A model generated the notes under the pieces. It had not been told where the DNA came from and did no database searches. It saw nothing but the letters and a program-made list of their open reading frames with translations. From Sipunculus nudus (lineage: Eukaryota > Annelida > Sipuncula > Golfingiida > Sipunculidae), in assembly GCA_026874595.1 (NCBI GenBank), contig CM049310.1, positions 47,815,058 through 47,879,057 on the forward strand: DNA of 64,000 nucleotides. Reading direction: 5' to 3'. The translations under genes and the position numbers were made by a program. Below are positions 1-12,477 of this stretch, one piece after another (position 1 is the stretch's first letter; every line of letters starts with the position of its first letter).

Positions 1-1900
1 AGGTAAGAATCTTAAAATAACAAATGGGGATAAAGTCTGAGAGGAACAGGTATAATATCAGCCATGGTTGGTTTGATTGATTGATTGAGTGATTGATTTT
101 ATTCTGGCAATCAGTTACATGCAAATACAATAAAACATGATATCCTGACATACACCAAGGATAGCACTAAAACGTTTTTAAAGCTTATTTTCATAGTGGT
201 CCTGTACCATTACAAAATATAAATTACATGATATATAAATGTTTTTCTTAGTTAAAGTTGACAAAATACATAGAATTACCAGATAGTTTTACTAAAAATT
301 GTTGACACAATCCACAAAAAAATTGGCAGATTATTAACATAATATATGACTAGAAGTCATTCATTATATCACAGATCGATCTCAGAATACATTAATATCA
401 CATGTGACTAGGGAGAAAAAAAAGTATTTGTTATCACAGATTTTGCTAGAAGTACATTCAACAGGGTATATGACAAGAAAATGTGGAATCACAGATACAA
501 TTTTCAAGCTTTTATTTTTAAATTCAGATTTGAACAAATTAAATACTTACATTTACATGTTGTGAAAATTAAATCAATTGTACTTACAGGAAAAAAAAGT
601 GCCATGGTCAAAGTTGGGCAAAATTTAAGGTACTGTTTTTTTTTAATGCTAATAACTTAAAAAATTTACAAAATTCAGATCTAATTTTGGGTAAACAATT
701 GAATCTTAATTAAACAAAGTTATATAGAAAAATAGTCTCTAGTTTCAAAATTTTTCATGTTAAGTAAGTAAATATTTTTCCTGATTTTTTACATAGTCCA
801 TTATGTTCGGGCCCATTACTTGAAGAAACTATACCATACTGACCTAATTTCAGGTATGAATAGGAAATATATAGAGTATTATTTATCTTAAATATGATCA
901 AACTTAAGAGAGCTCCTCTCTTGGATCACTGAAATATTGAACAATTTGGCTGAATGATTTCAGAGATGTTTATTTTCAAAGGTTTTCTGGCTTTTCCCCT
1001 GTATATGTAAGTTGATGCAGGTGGCACCACAAAAAGCTCAATCCTACAACATTTGAAATGTGACTGATTTTTGCATACTATTGGTAATGCTAACTCCTGC
1101 TGTTCCTGAGAAATTAAAGGTTAATGTACCGATGACCACTGAACAAAAAGGTCAATGCAGGTGGCACCACCAATACCTAAGTTTCAAATATGACTCATGT
1201 GACCAACATTTGAATAAAATTTGGTGATTCTAGCTCTAGCAATTTCTGAGATTGTAATTTAAGTATGCTTATTTGGCCAAAATGGCTAAGTTCAGCTCCC
1301 TATAACTCAGCCAAAAATCAACAAACTGGAACCATTCGAACAAACGTGAGAGAGATTGTTTCTGGGATTATTTCTGTAAAATAATGAAGAATTTGGCTTG
1401 AGAGTTTTGCGCGGTCATGCATATTCCAGGTGGTATATCATTAGTCCTCTTGGGTTGCAAGCCATATAAAAGGTATACATGAAGTATTTAGAAATGAAAG
1501 CAATAAATAAGATCAAACTTTATGTTATCTAATTGAAAATTAAACCAATACTGTTCATTAACTTAAAATTCCTTTATTATCACTCAATATTGGCTGATAT
1601 CTGGCGGTCTTACAGCCTTCGAATCGATGTCCAATGCAGCAGAAAATAGTTGGGAAATTAATTATGCATTCATGTATTATACACACCAAGGTTTTTAGTT
1701 TTGATTTTATAAAAAAAGCGGATTATCTTTGGGGGAAGAGAGTAAGCTCACAGGTTCCCAAAAATATCGTGTTCACAAGTAATGACACAGATGACACAAA
1801 TAACTGTAAGTCTCCCTCCTAGGAGGGAAGATAGAATAAGCAAGATGGCCCAAGAGGAGAGGTGTTAAGGCTGCCTAGACAAATGTGTGTTTAACATATT
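1..1900. repeat. Dispersed repeat copies within the ACOX locus
   Basis: No exon is visible. The first 70 bases resemble 17880-17945 ('ataaagtctgagaggaacag', 'ccatgg'). Positions about 480-900 resemble 39790-40160 and 18560-18840 ('gccatggtcaaagt', 'aattcagatctaattttggg'). From about 960 a second family runs ('gatgcaggtggcaccac', 'tttctgagattg') and ends near 1741-1764 with 'taagctcacaggttccc', the terminus also found at 11911-11940, 47018-47049 and, inverted, 57370-57400. Confidence 0.6.
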
Positions 1901-2038
1901 TAAATATCAAAAGAAATTGTTACTGTTATTCCTCAAAAGTACCAATCAGAAGTTTACTTAATATATTAAAATTTAACATTATGATTACAAAGACAACAAT
2001 TATAAATGGTCTGTGCTCTGTTGAAGATCAGATCATGC

Positions 2039-2229
2039 CTGGCTGTCTGGAGGAGGAGAATAGTGTTCTCTCCTTCATATGTCGCTGCAGCTGTGGTATG
2101 GGAATAAATCTTGGGAATCCCGCTTGCGTGCGAGTATCCATGACCACCACAGGCCATGCGCATCAGTTCCATACCAGTATTAGCACTGCAGCTACTGAAG
2201 GCCTTCAGTCCCGCTGACAGGCTGTGCAG
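2039..2229 (-). CDS. ACOX1: ACOX exon with the catalytic glutamate motif
   Basis: This 191-nt exon reads [60 protein letters not shown] and QTA plus AG of the next codon. [10 protein letters not shown] and YEGENT are the most conserved ACOX C-terminal motifs, and the Glu of YEGENT corresponds to the catalytic base known from rat ACO (Glu421). The acceptor is ACCTTTACAG. The only donor that ends the exon at the expected QTAR is GCCAG|GCATGA, a GC donor. No following exon was recognised down to position 1, so the C-terminal third of the enzyme lies off the low end of the window. Confidence 0.9.
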
Positions 2230-2690
2230 CTGTAAAGGTAACACATGGCAATGTAGTTATAATGGCCAGCAAGGGACCTGTTTTATTTCTCCATAATATG
2301 AAACCAGAAACAAATCTGGACATGATCTGTACAAGTATTCTTACCTTTAAAACTGTATGGATAAGATATTACTTTTAAATCATGCAATTTTAATTGATAT
2401 AAGAAGTATAGAGCACTTATTCAAATTTCTTCTCACACTCAATCCCCAGGCAAGTGAGACCACCTTTTGAGGGGTTAAAAATGAAGTATACTGTTGTATC
2501 TAAATGAAGCCTTAGGGTCTAATCATCGTCAAAAATCATGAAAATTACATTTTTCTGAAAAACATCTGGTTTTATAGATGATTGCTATATCAAAACATCT
2601 GGTTTTATAGATGATTGCTATATCTATATTTTCACAAAAACACGTTCCTGGGGTTATATTGTATCAGTTAGAAAAATAAGTATTTTATTT
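2230..2690. other. Intron stretch with a 33-bp tandem duplication
   Basis: There is no coding signal. Around 2558-2624 the phrase 'aaaacatctggttttatag' plus 'atgattgctatatc' occurs twice in tandem. The rest is unremarkable AT-rich intron. Confidence 0.5.
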
Positions 2691-4020
2691 CAGATGTCAA
2701 CCCCACGTGGGGTGCAAACAGGACCAACTGTCAGATCGGCGAGAGTTAGCAGCGTGTCAGTTGCTTATTGGTTAACCATGCGGTCGTGGCGTTAGGCAAA
2801 TGGTTGATTGACAGGCGTGGGGAAGCCGCGGTCAGTCAGCCGGGAAAGAGCTAATCTTTATTACCGGCACTTACTAATTGGCACTAATTAATACAAACGC
2901 GTCCCCCCGATACACCTAACCCAGAAGTAAACTGTACATCGTACTCCTCCAGTCGCCGAATAATGTCTTTGTCACTGCCGTAAAATATGTTAGTGTCACC
3001 CAATAATGGTCCTGGCACCAAGAATATACCCAGAAATATGAATGTACCGATTGTTATTTCTGTAATATTGACCCTGCTATACAAAATAACATTTTCTCCC
3101 AGGGTCCATCATTACAACGCCAAAACAATTACCGAATACATCGTTCCTTCTTATATAATATACACTATCATCAAACTGCGCCGCAAGTCTTCCTGCATTC
3201 CGGGATCCAGTGCTCCCGCATGGCATCTCAGGCCTTCAGCGACATGGATGAGCAAAGAGCGTATTCAGCTATTTATCAGTCGACTCCAACGTGCAGGGAA
3301 GCCCGCAAAGGTAGGAGATACCGCAGACGACAAGCTGCCGATGTCTTCAAAAAGGCAGAGGGAACCGTCTACGATTCGGGCGCATTTCACGGAGAAACCC
3401 CTCGTGCACCAAGGCAACTTATTTGTCGTACATGCGGCAAACCAAAACGGGGTCATCCAAGAGGACCTTGCACGCAGTAATAGTGTTTTCCTATATGAAT
3501 GAACACGATATAGACATACGATATATTCATACGTGAATGTAAATACTGAATGTACAATGTATACTGAAGTGAATGTACATACTGAGTACAGGCTGTGTAT
3601 AAATCTTTAAAGGTGAATATTTATGTATACAAATATATATTATATTTATTTATGTATACGCAATAAATGTTTTACATATATTTGTCTGGTACTGTGTTCA
3701 TTATTGCAATTGGGTGTGTGCATTTGTGTGTGGTATATATGAATGGTGTATATAAATCTAATGAGAGAGAGATATGTGTTGCTGCTAGCTATGTAGTGTC
3801 TCATATATAATTGTGAGAGGGAGTGACAAGTTGTTAATTGGATTAGGGCATATGGTAGTTTGAATGAGAGCGCAGAGTAAACAGAGTGATCGTTCTTATC
3901 AGTCACTTCACACCTGACGCGTGCCCCGGCGCGGTAGCCCATGACCTGATTACCGATGACCGGCCCCTCGGACCAGTAAGCTCCGCCGACTTTAGTTTGA
4001 CAGTTCTCCAGTTGTCATGA
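2690..4020. other. GC-richer island, possibly a mobile element or nested gene
   Basis: The base composition rises sharply at 2690 ('cagatcggcgagagttagcagcg', 'ggcgtggggaagccgcgg') and again at 3900-4010 ('cgcgtgccccggcgcggtagcc'), with AT-rich sequence between. The sharp edges and the zinc-knuckle ORF suggest an insertion, but I could not identify terminal repeats or a target duplication. Confidence 0.3.
3220..3480 (+). CDS. Small zinc-knuckle-like ORF in a GC-richer island
   Basis: This 86-codon reading frame starts at ATG and ends with a Cys/His motif, CRTCGKPKRGHPRGPC (C-x2-C-x6-H-x4-C), close to but longer than a retroviral-type zinc knuckle. Ahead of the knuckle it is basic (CREARKGRRYRRR). 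It lies inside a GC-richer block (about 2690-4020) that opens with the 12-bp palindrome CCCCACGTGGGG at 2701-2712 and sits in the last visible ACOX intron, on the opposite strand. An overlapping longer frame (2987-3502) lacks recognisable motifs. I do not recognise the gene. It may be the tail of a transposon protein, a nested gene or chance. Confidence 0.35.
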   Translation: MASQAFSDMDEQRAYSAIYQSTPTCREARKGRRYRRRQAADVFKKAEGTVYDSGAFHGETPRAPRQLICRTCGKPKRGHPRGPCTQ

Positions 4021-4815
4021 TGCCTAACAAAATCCCTTTTTTAACATTGATAGACCATTAAATTTTATAATTTATATATTGAAACCGATTCTCATCGGAA
4101 CATTTAGTGAAAAAATACAACTGTTACTTGCGCTTATATCCCTGTTTTCCACTCAAAACGAAATTTCTCTTCCCAAACAGTTTTTGGCCGTTTTCTCAAA
4201 ACAGTATTTCAGGAGACTGTAAGGTCTTCAAAGCGATATTTCTAAAAAACCATCAAATATAGAGTCTTCAAATTTTGAATATAGGTAAATCAACAAGTAT
4301 TCTAAAATGCGATTTTTTCTTTTTCCTATATCGTTTTTAGTATAGTAGAAATACGTTATTTAAACAAAATAAGTATTGTAAACATCACACATTTTTTTAA
4401 AATTTAAATTTAAAGTTAAATAATTTAATACAACCCTGGTGCCATGGATGAATACTTAAATAAAGATTCATAAAGATGGGTAAAGGCAGTACTTATACAC
4501 ACATCACATGAATGCACAGTGTTCTGAATGGCTGTACTATATCTGAACACTCAAGATAAAGTGTGTCCCACTGCTGGCATAACACTTCCAACAAAAATGC
4601 ATCCAGCCTCTTCCCTGTTTGAATAACAAACATTAATATACATTCAGTTGGTTAAAGATTCCATCTTTATATAGTGTTTATTAAATAAGTGAGAGGAATC
4701 TTCATTCCTTTCTTGCTTCATTAACAATGAATACAGTACAATGACGTACGTACACTCTCACTCTTGGGTATATAACAAAAGATCAAACTTAAATTATGAC
4801 AAAATCCAAGTGTAC

Positions 4816-4975
4816 CTCAGGCATCAGCTCCAGGTTTCCAGATGCAATTTCAGCAGAGATGGTGAGATATGTGAGAACCATCTGTCGACCCACAAAAATT
4901 ATTGCATAGCTGGTTGCAATCCAAGGAAATACCTTGAACTGCTGGGTCTGGTAGTCATGTACTGGAGGCTCATAT
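4816..4975 (-). CDS. ACOX1: ACOX exon, C-terminal alpha domain part 1
   Basis: This 160-nt exon completes Gly and reads YEPPVHDYQTQQFKVFPWIA, TSYAIIFVGRQMVLTYL and TISAEIASGNLELMPE. It corresponds to the family segment '[21 protein letters not shown](F)xFVGxxMxxTY'. The acceptor is a T-rich TTTTTTTTTAG and the donor is TGAG|GTACAC. It joins the next exon in phase 0, giving [12 protein letters not shown] as in the family pattern 'LPELHALTAGLK'. Confidence 0.9.
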
Positions 4976-6848
4976 CTAAAAAAAAAGAAAATTACACATG
5001 ATTAGAAATTTCTGGCACCAGAGATGCTGTAATATCCCAAGTCCTTGACTATATCCTGTTTATAATATTCCAATTTGTCTCACTTGCACTGACATTCTTG
5101 TTAAATGGACAAAATTTCCAAAATGCTGCTCTTTCCTCTGATTCATGTTCTAGTGCCACCACATTTCACAGAAATCAGTCCATTAGGTTTTGAGTCATAC
5201 TGAGATGCTCTATTTAGGTGGGGTTGATCATCATATAAAATGTGCAAAACAGTGAAAAAGGAATTCAGTTGGCAACTCAAGTGAAAGATTTAAGATAAAG
5301 CTTTGTATGGGCTCCGGTCATATAAATTGTCATGACAATCCATTACCTAATGCTTTGTATGATTTCAACTAAATATGAAATAAAGGACCGATGAGTCACG
5401 GTGCTCAGCTGAAATTTGTAAATTTAAGCACATATCTATTGTGTTTTTTAACATATTATCTGAAATGGAAAGGAAGCAATGCCATTTAGTGATAATCAAT
5501 TAATGAATATATGATTGGCAAACTTATATTCTGACATGACCGCTGTGAAAAATTGAAAAGCTAAGAGGAAATGGCCCTGCTATGTGCTGATAATCAAATA
5601 CTACATAAATGGTTACTGAACTAATTCTGTGCACTTCTATGGACTACATCAAAGATGCAGGGGCCTCTCATGATCAAATATTTGTAAAAATATAAGTATT
5701 TCTACTATGTGACATTAATATGTGCATTAAATACCCACTCCAATGGGAATGTATGAAAACCAGTAAATTTTAAAATAAAGAAGAAAGTGGAGATTAGCTG
5801 AAGTATAATAATACATTTTTAATTTATAAACTGAGTACAGCTTAATTTAGTGAGAATTGGTCAGTTTCCTGTATTAGCATTGTTTACTGTAGACTTAAAA
5901 AACAATGCCAATGCATGCTTGATTTTTCCCATTCTTTAGTCTCTGGAGGCCTATCCATTTTAGTATTCATGCAATTAATGACACGCCGCATAATATTGTA
6001 AGGTGATAGGCCAAAAGCAGTCGGGATGTGTGACAAAAGTAGGCATATATAAACCTTAAACACTAGAGAAAAGAGACAAACTCCTAGGTCAGCACTCTAG
6101 ATGACTATTTTTGTCAGTCCAGAGGAGGGTCCGAGATTGCCTGATAGGCTGAGGGAAGATTCCCTTGATGTAAAGAACTTCAGTTTCTGCAGGCTATCAA
6201 TGTAGATCTCTCTGACAGACTTGAGAGTTGAGCTGTGTTTACATAAAGGACTTGTAAACAGCCGATGTGTTTCTGACGTGGTAAAGCCTAGCTAACAGAC
6301 CTGGACAACTGATACGCTGATCATTGTGTATGGTACCAAATTTTGTCGTGCTGGTTGGCATATTTGGGAACAGAGTACAGCCAGGATTATACTGCAGTGA
6401 CAGACAATGTCTAAGAGATGTTTCAGAGAGGGCTTTGACCCTATCTGTCAGTGATTCAGGATTTCGCCTTGAAGGGGGAGCACGTACTTCAGTGGAGACA
6501 GTTTTGCTTAGCGGCGAGAAGGGCTAGTGGAGGCCTGCATGTGTACATACAGTGATAAGCCGCCTGGATTCAAGGAATGCAAGGAGTGCATGCCGAAGTC
6601 ACATGCGCGACAATCATGTGACTACGACTGTGTTGCCCAGTGAACTTTCTCTGTGTAGTATACAATCAGGATTAAACAGGCCTCGGTGAATTCATGAAAT
6701 CATATGGACTCTAAAGATCTTCAATTCACTTGTGTGTGAATGCCTCTCCAGGGAATTTTTAGTTTGATTTAATATACTTTTGTTTTTGTTATGTCTTATT
6801 CTTCTTTTTGAATGTATGTGTAAGGTTCAGATGGTTTTAAAAGAACAT
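4976..6848. repeat. Intron with dispersed repeat copies
   Basis: At about 5388-5410 'gatgagtcacggtgctcagctgaa' is a degraded pearl-like 5' terminus. Positions 5560-5740 match 12900-13080 ('agctaagaggaaatgg', 'cctctcatgatcaaatat'), which shows a duplicated segment. The stretch 5940-6720 is more complex in composition but has no convincing frame or splice-phased exon. Confidence 0.5.
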
Positions 6849-6900
6849 TGTTACGGAACCTAATAACAACAGATCACGTAGTCGTGACGAGGATAAATTT

Positions 6901-7727
6901 TGTTACGGAGATAAAAAAAAATCAGATTCTGTAATCTAGGCAGCCTGAAATGTCTAGGGGAATGAATAAAGAAGTCACTGGTTTTTTGTTAACAAATAAT
7001 TCTAATTTATTCTTAAAACAACCCTAAGATTACAATATACCAAATTAATATAATTTCACAGTATAAAAGCAGTACAACAGCAAATCAGTACAATTACACA
7101 ATATAATAAATAAAGTGTACAGTACATGGATACCACCACTGTCACAGCGACAACAAGTCCTTTAAAATGTATAATCCAGATGAACAGTTCACATAAATCT
7201 TCTCACAGAATAATAGTCTAATTCAATCACAAAAGCATACTGTTGTAATCCAAAAGTGAAGTTCTTGTAATAATCCCGAAAGCAAACTGGAGACAGGCCG
7301 CTCTAAATCTGCATAGAGTTCGTAGAATCCCTGACACTACTGCAATTATCGGATAGGTCAAAAACTGACTAACACTTTTCCGTGTCCGCTGGATTATTTC
7401 TCTCTCCCTTCCTCGGCTCTAAAACACAGCCTCTATTTCAGAAACAGTCGAAAGAATCCAACAATTCATAATACACACGCCGAAAGAACATTACAGGACA
7501 CGCGCTCATAGAGCGCGACCAGCCCAGAAAGTTCTAGATCAGCATGAGTGCTGTGTTTCTACACGTAAGAGTTCAACCAATAGGGATTACACTGAGCCTG
7601 CAACACCCGGCCAGGCGAGATTACTACAGCAACGAGCCACGCCTGCGCCACACGAATCAAGTGTCAACAACACATATAACAGACATTTGAAACAACATGG
7701 ACAGTCAATTCCTTTGGGGGTGTGACA
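6901..7727 (-). repeat. Solo-LTR-like unit
   Basis: Read on the minus strand, this block starts TGTCACACCCCC and ends CTCCGTAACA, giving the TG...CA ends of an LTR. It contains a polyadenylation-type AATAAA (plus-strand 'ctaatttattctta' near 7002) about 100 bp before its 3' end, and it is about 830 bp long. A second 'tgttacgg' at 6849 may be an alternative end. The five flanking bases (aattt / cttaa) do not match, so no target duplication supports it. No internal coding region follows. Confidence 0.4.
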
Positions 7728-8392
7728 CTTAAGCAGTGCTCTTTCTTAGTCAATTAAGGTTAAACAGCTGTAATGTGACTTTACATTGTGTGATTCTTTG
7801 ATGTCAACAAGTCATAATGAAAGCATTGGGGCACTGAGCGATAATGTTGGTATCATCTCTTTGAATCGACAATGTGGGTATCATCTCATTCTTAACTCTG
7901 TTATTTACCTTAACCTATTAATTTATTAATGTATAAGGGTTATTTGGTGTAGACTTATTTTCCAGTGATGTTCCGCACTTAGTATTGTATGTCTTTTATT
8001 TCAGCCTCAGGGGCTACTCCTTACAAAGATGTGAGTCAGTGTCACTAGCTTGAACAAGATGAAGTTGAATAAAACCTGTCAACAATTAAAACAGGTTCAT
8101 TCCTTGTCGACAAACTAAAATCTTGCTTAGGACATTTACATAAGAATATATGCTCTAATTTCAGTATAATAATGTAATTTTCATAACTATAAAGACACTG
8201 AGCTGACAAACTGCCAACTTGCAGGTTAACTAAAACAGGCATTTTTTTAGTTTATATGTAACAGGCCTAATGTGAACCTATGCAATGGGATATACATCAT
8301 GTGTAATACTTTCATGATGACATGCTTGACTGTTACTGTTCAATACAATAAATACAATGCAAGTACTAAACATTTAAAGAACAAGAACCGTA

Positions 8393-9904
8393 TTTCCTTG
8401 ATCAGACTCTGGGCCTTAATTAGTCGCCTGCCTTTTTTAGACGCCGGAGCAAAACAATGTCTCAGAAAAATAAACGCCGGCCTTATATAGACGCCGCGGT
8501 CTTGTTCACAGGCCGGGTGTGAGATTAGTTTCCATGTTTGCTGCTAGATGTCTTTTCCCGTCACTTAGGTTGGTGCATTTACAGGTCACATTGAACACAG
8601 TTTTTGTATGACTTTTTGTTTGTGTTAGTAATACGTTTAATTCCTCTATAAATCTTTCTTTTATCTTATGGGCTACCTGTTTCCATAAGGGGCAAAAATA
8701 CTTCCAATTTGTCCTTTAGGATTAAAGCCGATCTCCTATCCCAGTAAATGCTACATAAATATGTCAGCAGTGAGAAAGCTAACGCTAACACTTCTGTCAA
8801 GCTAGGTAAAAATAGTACCGCTTGACATAAGCGGTACAACATGGTACGGTGAGACTCTGCCTGAATGGTTGAACATAACTGTTCAAATACGTTTAATTAT
8901 GTGTAGCATGAAGATATCAAATTATTGTATCAAGCGGTACAATTTGTAGCTAATGTCTAGCCAAATTATTCTCCTTGCTTTCATTTCTGAAGCGCTTTTT
9001 AAGTGCGTCCACAATGTACTCAAAACCATGCTTCTGGGACGATCTTGAAAGTTATAAATAGTATTTACTCTTGTCAAAAACTATACATTCAGTGGAATAT
9101 TCCCTGCAGCAATTGTCATATACCAGTATTTACCTGGTCGAAAACGCTTGAATACGCTGTGTCATACTGAGTCAGTTAAAGTCGGAAGGAAAGTGTCATG
9201 ATAATGAATTACGCAGTGCCGTTATACATACCTCCCCCCCCCCCCCATCATATTTCGATGGAACCAACATTTCCAGTTGTATATGGTGTATAGTTAATGG
9301 AAGAGCCACCCCCTATTCAGTATATACCATGTCAGAAATGCTTGAATATGCTGTGTCAAGCTGAAAGACGGGAGGAAAGTGGCATGAAAAGAATAACCCT
9401 GTGCCATTATAAGTACTAACCCCCCGTATTGCGATGAACCCAATGTTATACGTTGTACGTGGTGCACATTTATTGGAAGAGCCACTCACATGTTCAGAGG
9501 GAAACAATATCACCAATTGCACGCGGTTTAAAATAAATGGAACAGCAACATGAAATGCTGGGGTTCCTGGTTTCGAGAGGCCTGCATGGACATTATTGTG
9601 GTTAACTGCAATCTATCTTGCTGTGATTTCCTGCAAATTCTTTCTATGGTGCGTGATTATTAAGACTGTCAGTGTCCCATACCCCTATGGCAACTAAGGT
9701 TATTTTTTAATGGATATGTACCGGCAATTGAGTCCCTAAATAGTGACTGGCGGTTTTATTGTTTCGACGTGTTCTTTTTTTGTCTGACGAGTCTGATAAT
9801 AATATTGTTAATAAACCCCGGCCTTAAATAGAAGCCGGCCTTTTTTAGACGCTGGATCAATGCAGGGTCTGAAAAAATATACGCCGGGCATCTGATCAAG
9901 GAAA
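8393..9904. mobile_element. Non-autonomous TIR element with TA flanks
   Basis: The ends are inverted: TTTCCTTGATCAGA at 8393-8406 and its complement at 9891-9904, each flanked by TA. Just inside both ends are GC-rich subterminal blocks with 'ttttttagacgcc(g/t)gg' (near 8434 and 9841) and 'ggcctta...tagacgcc' variants. The interior has no transposase. It contains a ~194-bp tandem duplication (about 9120-9490) in which 'gcttgaata(c/t)gctgtgtca' recurs, with a poly-C run at 9234-9246. The superfamily is uncertain. Confidence 0.55.
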
Positions 9905-10930
9905 TATGTTATGTATAAATATGCCAAATTTCAGGCTGATATATCAAATCCCTACAGATATTAGAATAAGCAGGAACATATACTCTGCAAAAATTATTGT
10001 AGGTTGCACGACCAGTCTTGTATACAATAAAGCTATCCAATATGTATAATGTACAATTTCAGGTTGATATATCAAATCCCTCCTGAGAAATAAGCAGGCA
10101 CATACACTGTGCAAAAGTCATTGAAGGTGGTAACACAAGTCTTGTGTATGAGAATGCCATCAAAGATGCATGGCCAGGTCAAAATAATAGGCCAATAGAT
10201 CAAACATCTCTTGAATCAGGTGCACTTGGCTGACCAGGCTTAGTTGAAAAGGCAGTCGCCCCTCGAGTTAACTGGAAGAAATTGCTAGCTTCAGCTACTG
10301 CACTGAGTGAACTCTTGACCTGCACCTGGCTGCACTGAGAGAAATTTGACCTGCACCTAGCTGCACAAAGTGAATTCTTGACCTGTTGCATAATCTGATA
10401 CAGTTGGCAGTCTGCAAAAGCTATAAATAGATCCAGACTGACCTTTGGCCTGTTGTCAAATCTGAAATAGTTGGCAGTCTGCCAGCCATTTATAAATACA
10501 GAAACAATCATGGCCTGTTGGTAAATATGTTTACACATACTGAAAGACTTTCGCTACAATACTTTTTTTTCAAGCTGACATATTCATAAGTTTTTTTAAC
10601 AAAATGTTTAGAATAATAAAAGAAACAGTCCTTTCATAATTTAAGGTCCAATAATTTTGCCAAAAATCATTTCATCAAACTTGAACAAAGGCTTTCTAAG
10701 AATCATTTTTGTGCAATGTTACAGAACTTGAAACAACAGTTTTGCTGAAGAAGACTATTGCAGCCCTGAGTTTGAAATAGGCTTACTAATGGCCACAAGA
10801 CAGCTTTCTGTGACTCTACCAAAAATCAATGAACCCAGTCTATTCTTATGCGACTGAGGGAACCCTACCAAAGGATAATTCTTGTGAAAAATTCAACCAT
10901 TTGATCAGCTTGGGAGATTCCTGATAAAAC
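9905..10930. repeat. Repeat-rich intron with short internal duplications
   Basis: Positions 9940-10130 hold two copies of a unit containing 'tttcaggctgatatatcaaatccct', related to 24590-24690. Positions 10310-10500 contain repeated phrases 'ttgacctgcacctggctgcac' and 'agttggcagtctgc', and the latter recurs inverted near 58725. There is no splice-phased exon. Confidence 0.5.
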
Positions 10931-11940
10931 TTTTTAAGCTGAAATAGCCTAAAATTACAAGGATTTTGGCCGTAAAAACAGGTCAGTGTAGGTGGCTCCA
11001 CAAAACCTTAATTTCAAATATGAGTCATGTGATCAACATTTGCTCAATACCTTGGTGATTCTAACTCCTGTTGTTTCTGAGATTGTTATGTTAGTATGCT
11101 TACTTGACCAAATTACTAAGTTCAAATTCCTGTAACTTGGCCAAAATTCATCGAACCATGTTCAAACATGAGAGAGCTCGTCTCTGGGTTTTATTCTGTG
11201 AAATATTGAACAATTTGATTGAATGATTTCAGAGAAATACACTTTCAAATTTTTAGTTTAAAGTTTAGCTTTTTCCCTGTAAAATAAAAATTGATGCAGG
11301 TTGCGCCTCAAAAAGCACAATTCCACAGCATTTATCATGTTACTGACTTTTGCATAAAATTTGGGGATGCTAGCTTCTACTATTCCTGAGAAATTTTGGG
11401 TTAATATTTTGATGACCCCTGTACAAAAAAGGTCCATGCAGTTGGCGCCACCAATACCTCAATTTCAAATATGACTCGTGTGACCAATATTTCCATAGAA
11501 TTGGGTGATGGTAGCTACAGCTATTTCTGAGATTGTAATTTTTGTATGCTTTTTAAGCCATATGACATAGTTCAGCTTTCCGTAACTCGGCCAAAAATCA
11601 CCAAACTGAAACCATTCGAACATTCTTGAGAGTGATTGTTTCTGGGATTATTTCTGTGAAAATTGGACAATTTGGCTGGACGGTTTCAGAGAAAAAGATT
11701 TTAAAGTATTTTTTTTTAGTTTTTTTTTCACTATGAAATCTACGTAAATGCAGATAGCAAATAAATAGGCAAAATTTGATAGAGTTTTTAGATAACAGAT
11801 ATTTTACATTAAATTTGGTGATGCTACTTCCAGCAGTTTTTCAGACCGCTAGCATTGACGTAAGGATGGCATGATGGGGGACGGACAATGGGGGACGGAC
11901 GACTCTGCACCATCGCATAAGCTCACAGGTTCCCTAAAAA
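10930..11940 (+). repeat. Dispersed repeat family B copy
   Basis: This block carries the family phrases 'gtaggtggctccacaaaacc', 'gatgcaggttgcgcctc', 'tttctgagattgt' and 'cgtaactcggccaaaaatca'. It ends with a GACGGAC-rich tract and 'ccatcgcataagctcacagg' at 11911-11930. Copies of the same order lie at about 960-1764 and 46010-47049, and inverted at 57370-58340. Confidence 0.6.
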
Positions 11941-12477
11941 TTCAAATTACAGATGATAAAACTTCTTACTTTGTGAAATGTCAGGAGTATATTTATATCT
12001 TTTGATGTCTATGTTGTGATTTGTGTTAAGAGTTCTTATTCTGAATCTGATAACCTTACCAAAAGTTTATAGAACTTACAAAAATAAACCTTGAAGTTAC
12101 CTTGCCATAAACATCAAAGGATAAGTAGAGTACATGTTCATAGGTAATCAAGTGTGAAATTGAGACTGCATCTCATGGCATATTGGCTGTATACATATAT
12201 GCTCGTGAGCATACTGTTCAATTTGAGAAAGCACAAAAACTGCAGATATGTCAAATAAAAAAGCAGTTTACTTGATTAAACACAATTGCATATGACCTTA
12301 AGACAGCCAAGTGAGGGTGGGTTCAGAACTAATAAAAATTCTCAAACATCTTCACACATCCCCTAATAAAAACCTATATATGTCAATGGTATCGCTACCT
12401 TGATTTGCTGGCAAGGTAAATTTCCACTGCCGGAAGAAAAGCCTGCAGACAAAACAGCCAGTGTGCAAGCAATTTAG
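11941..12477. other. Intron stretch without recognised content
   Basis: AT-rich sequence with no exon, terminal repeat or tandem array that I can support. Confidence 0.4.

Noticed and set aside
2987-3502. 171-codon plus-strand ORF
   Set aside because: It overlaps the zinc-knuckle frame, has no motif of its own, and its first half is AT-rich low-information sequence.
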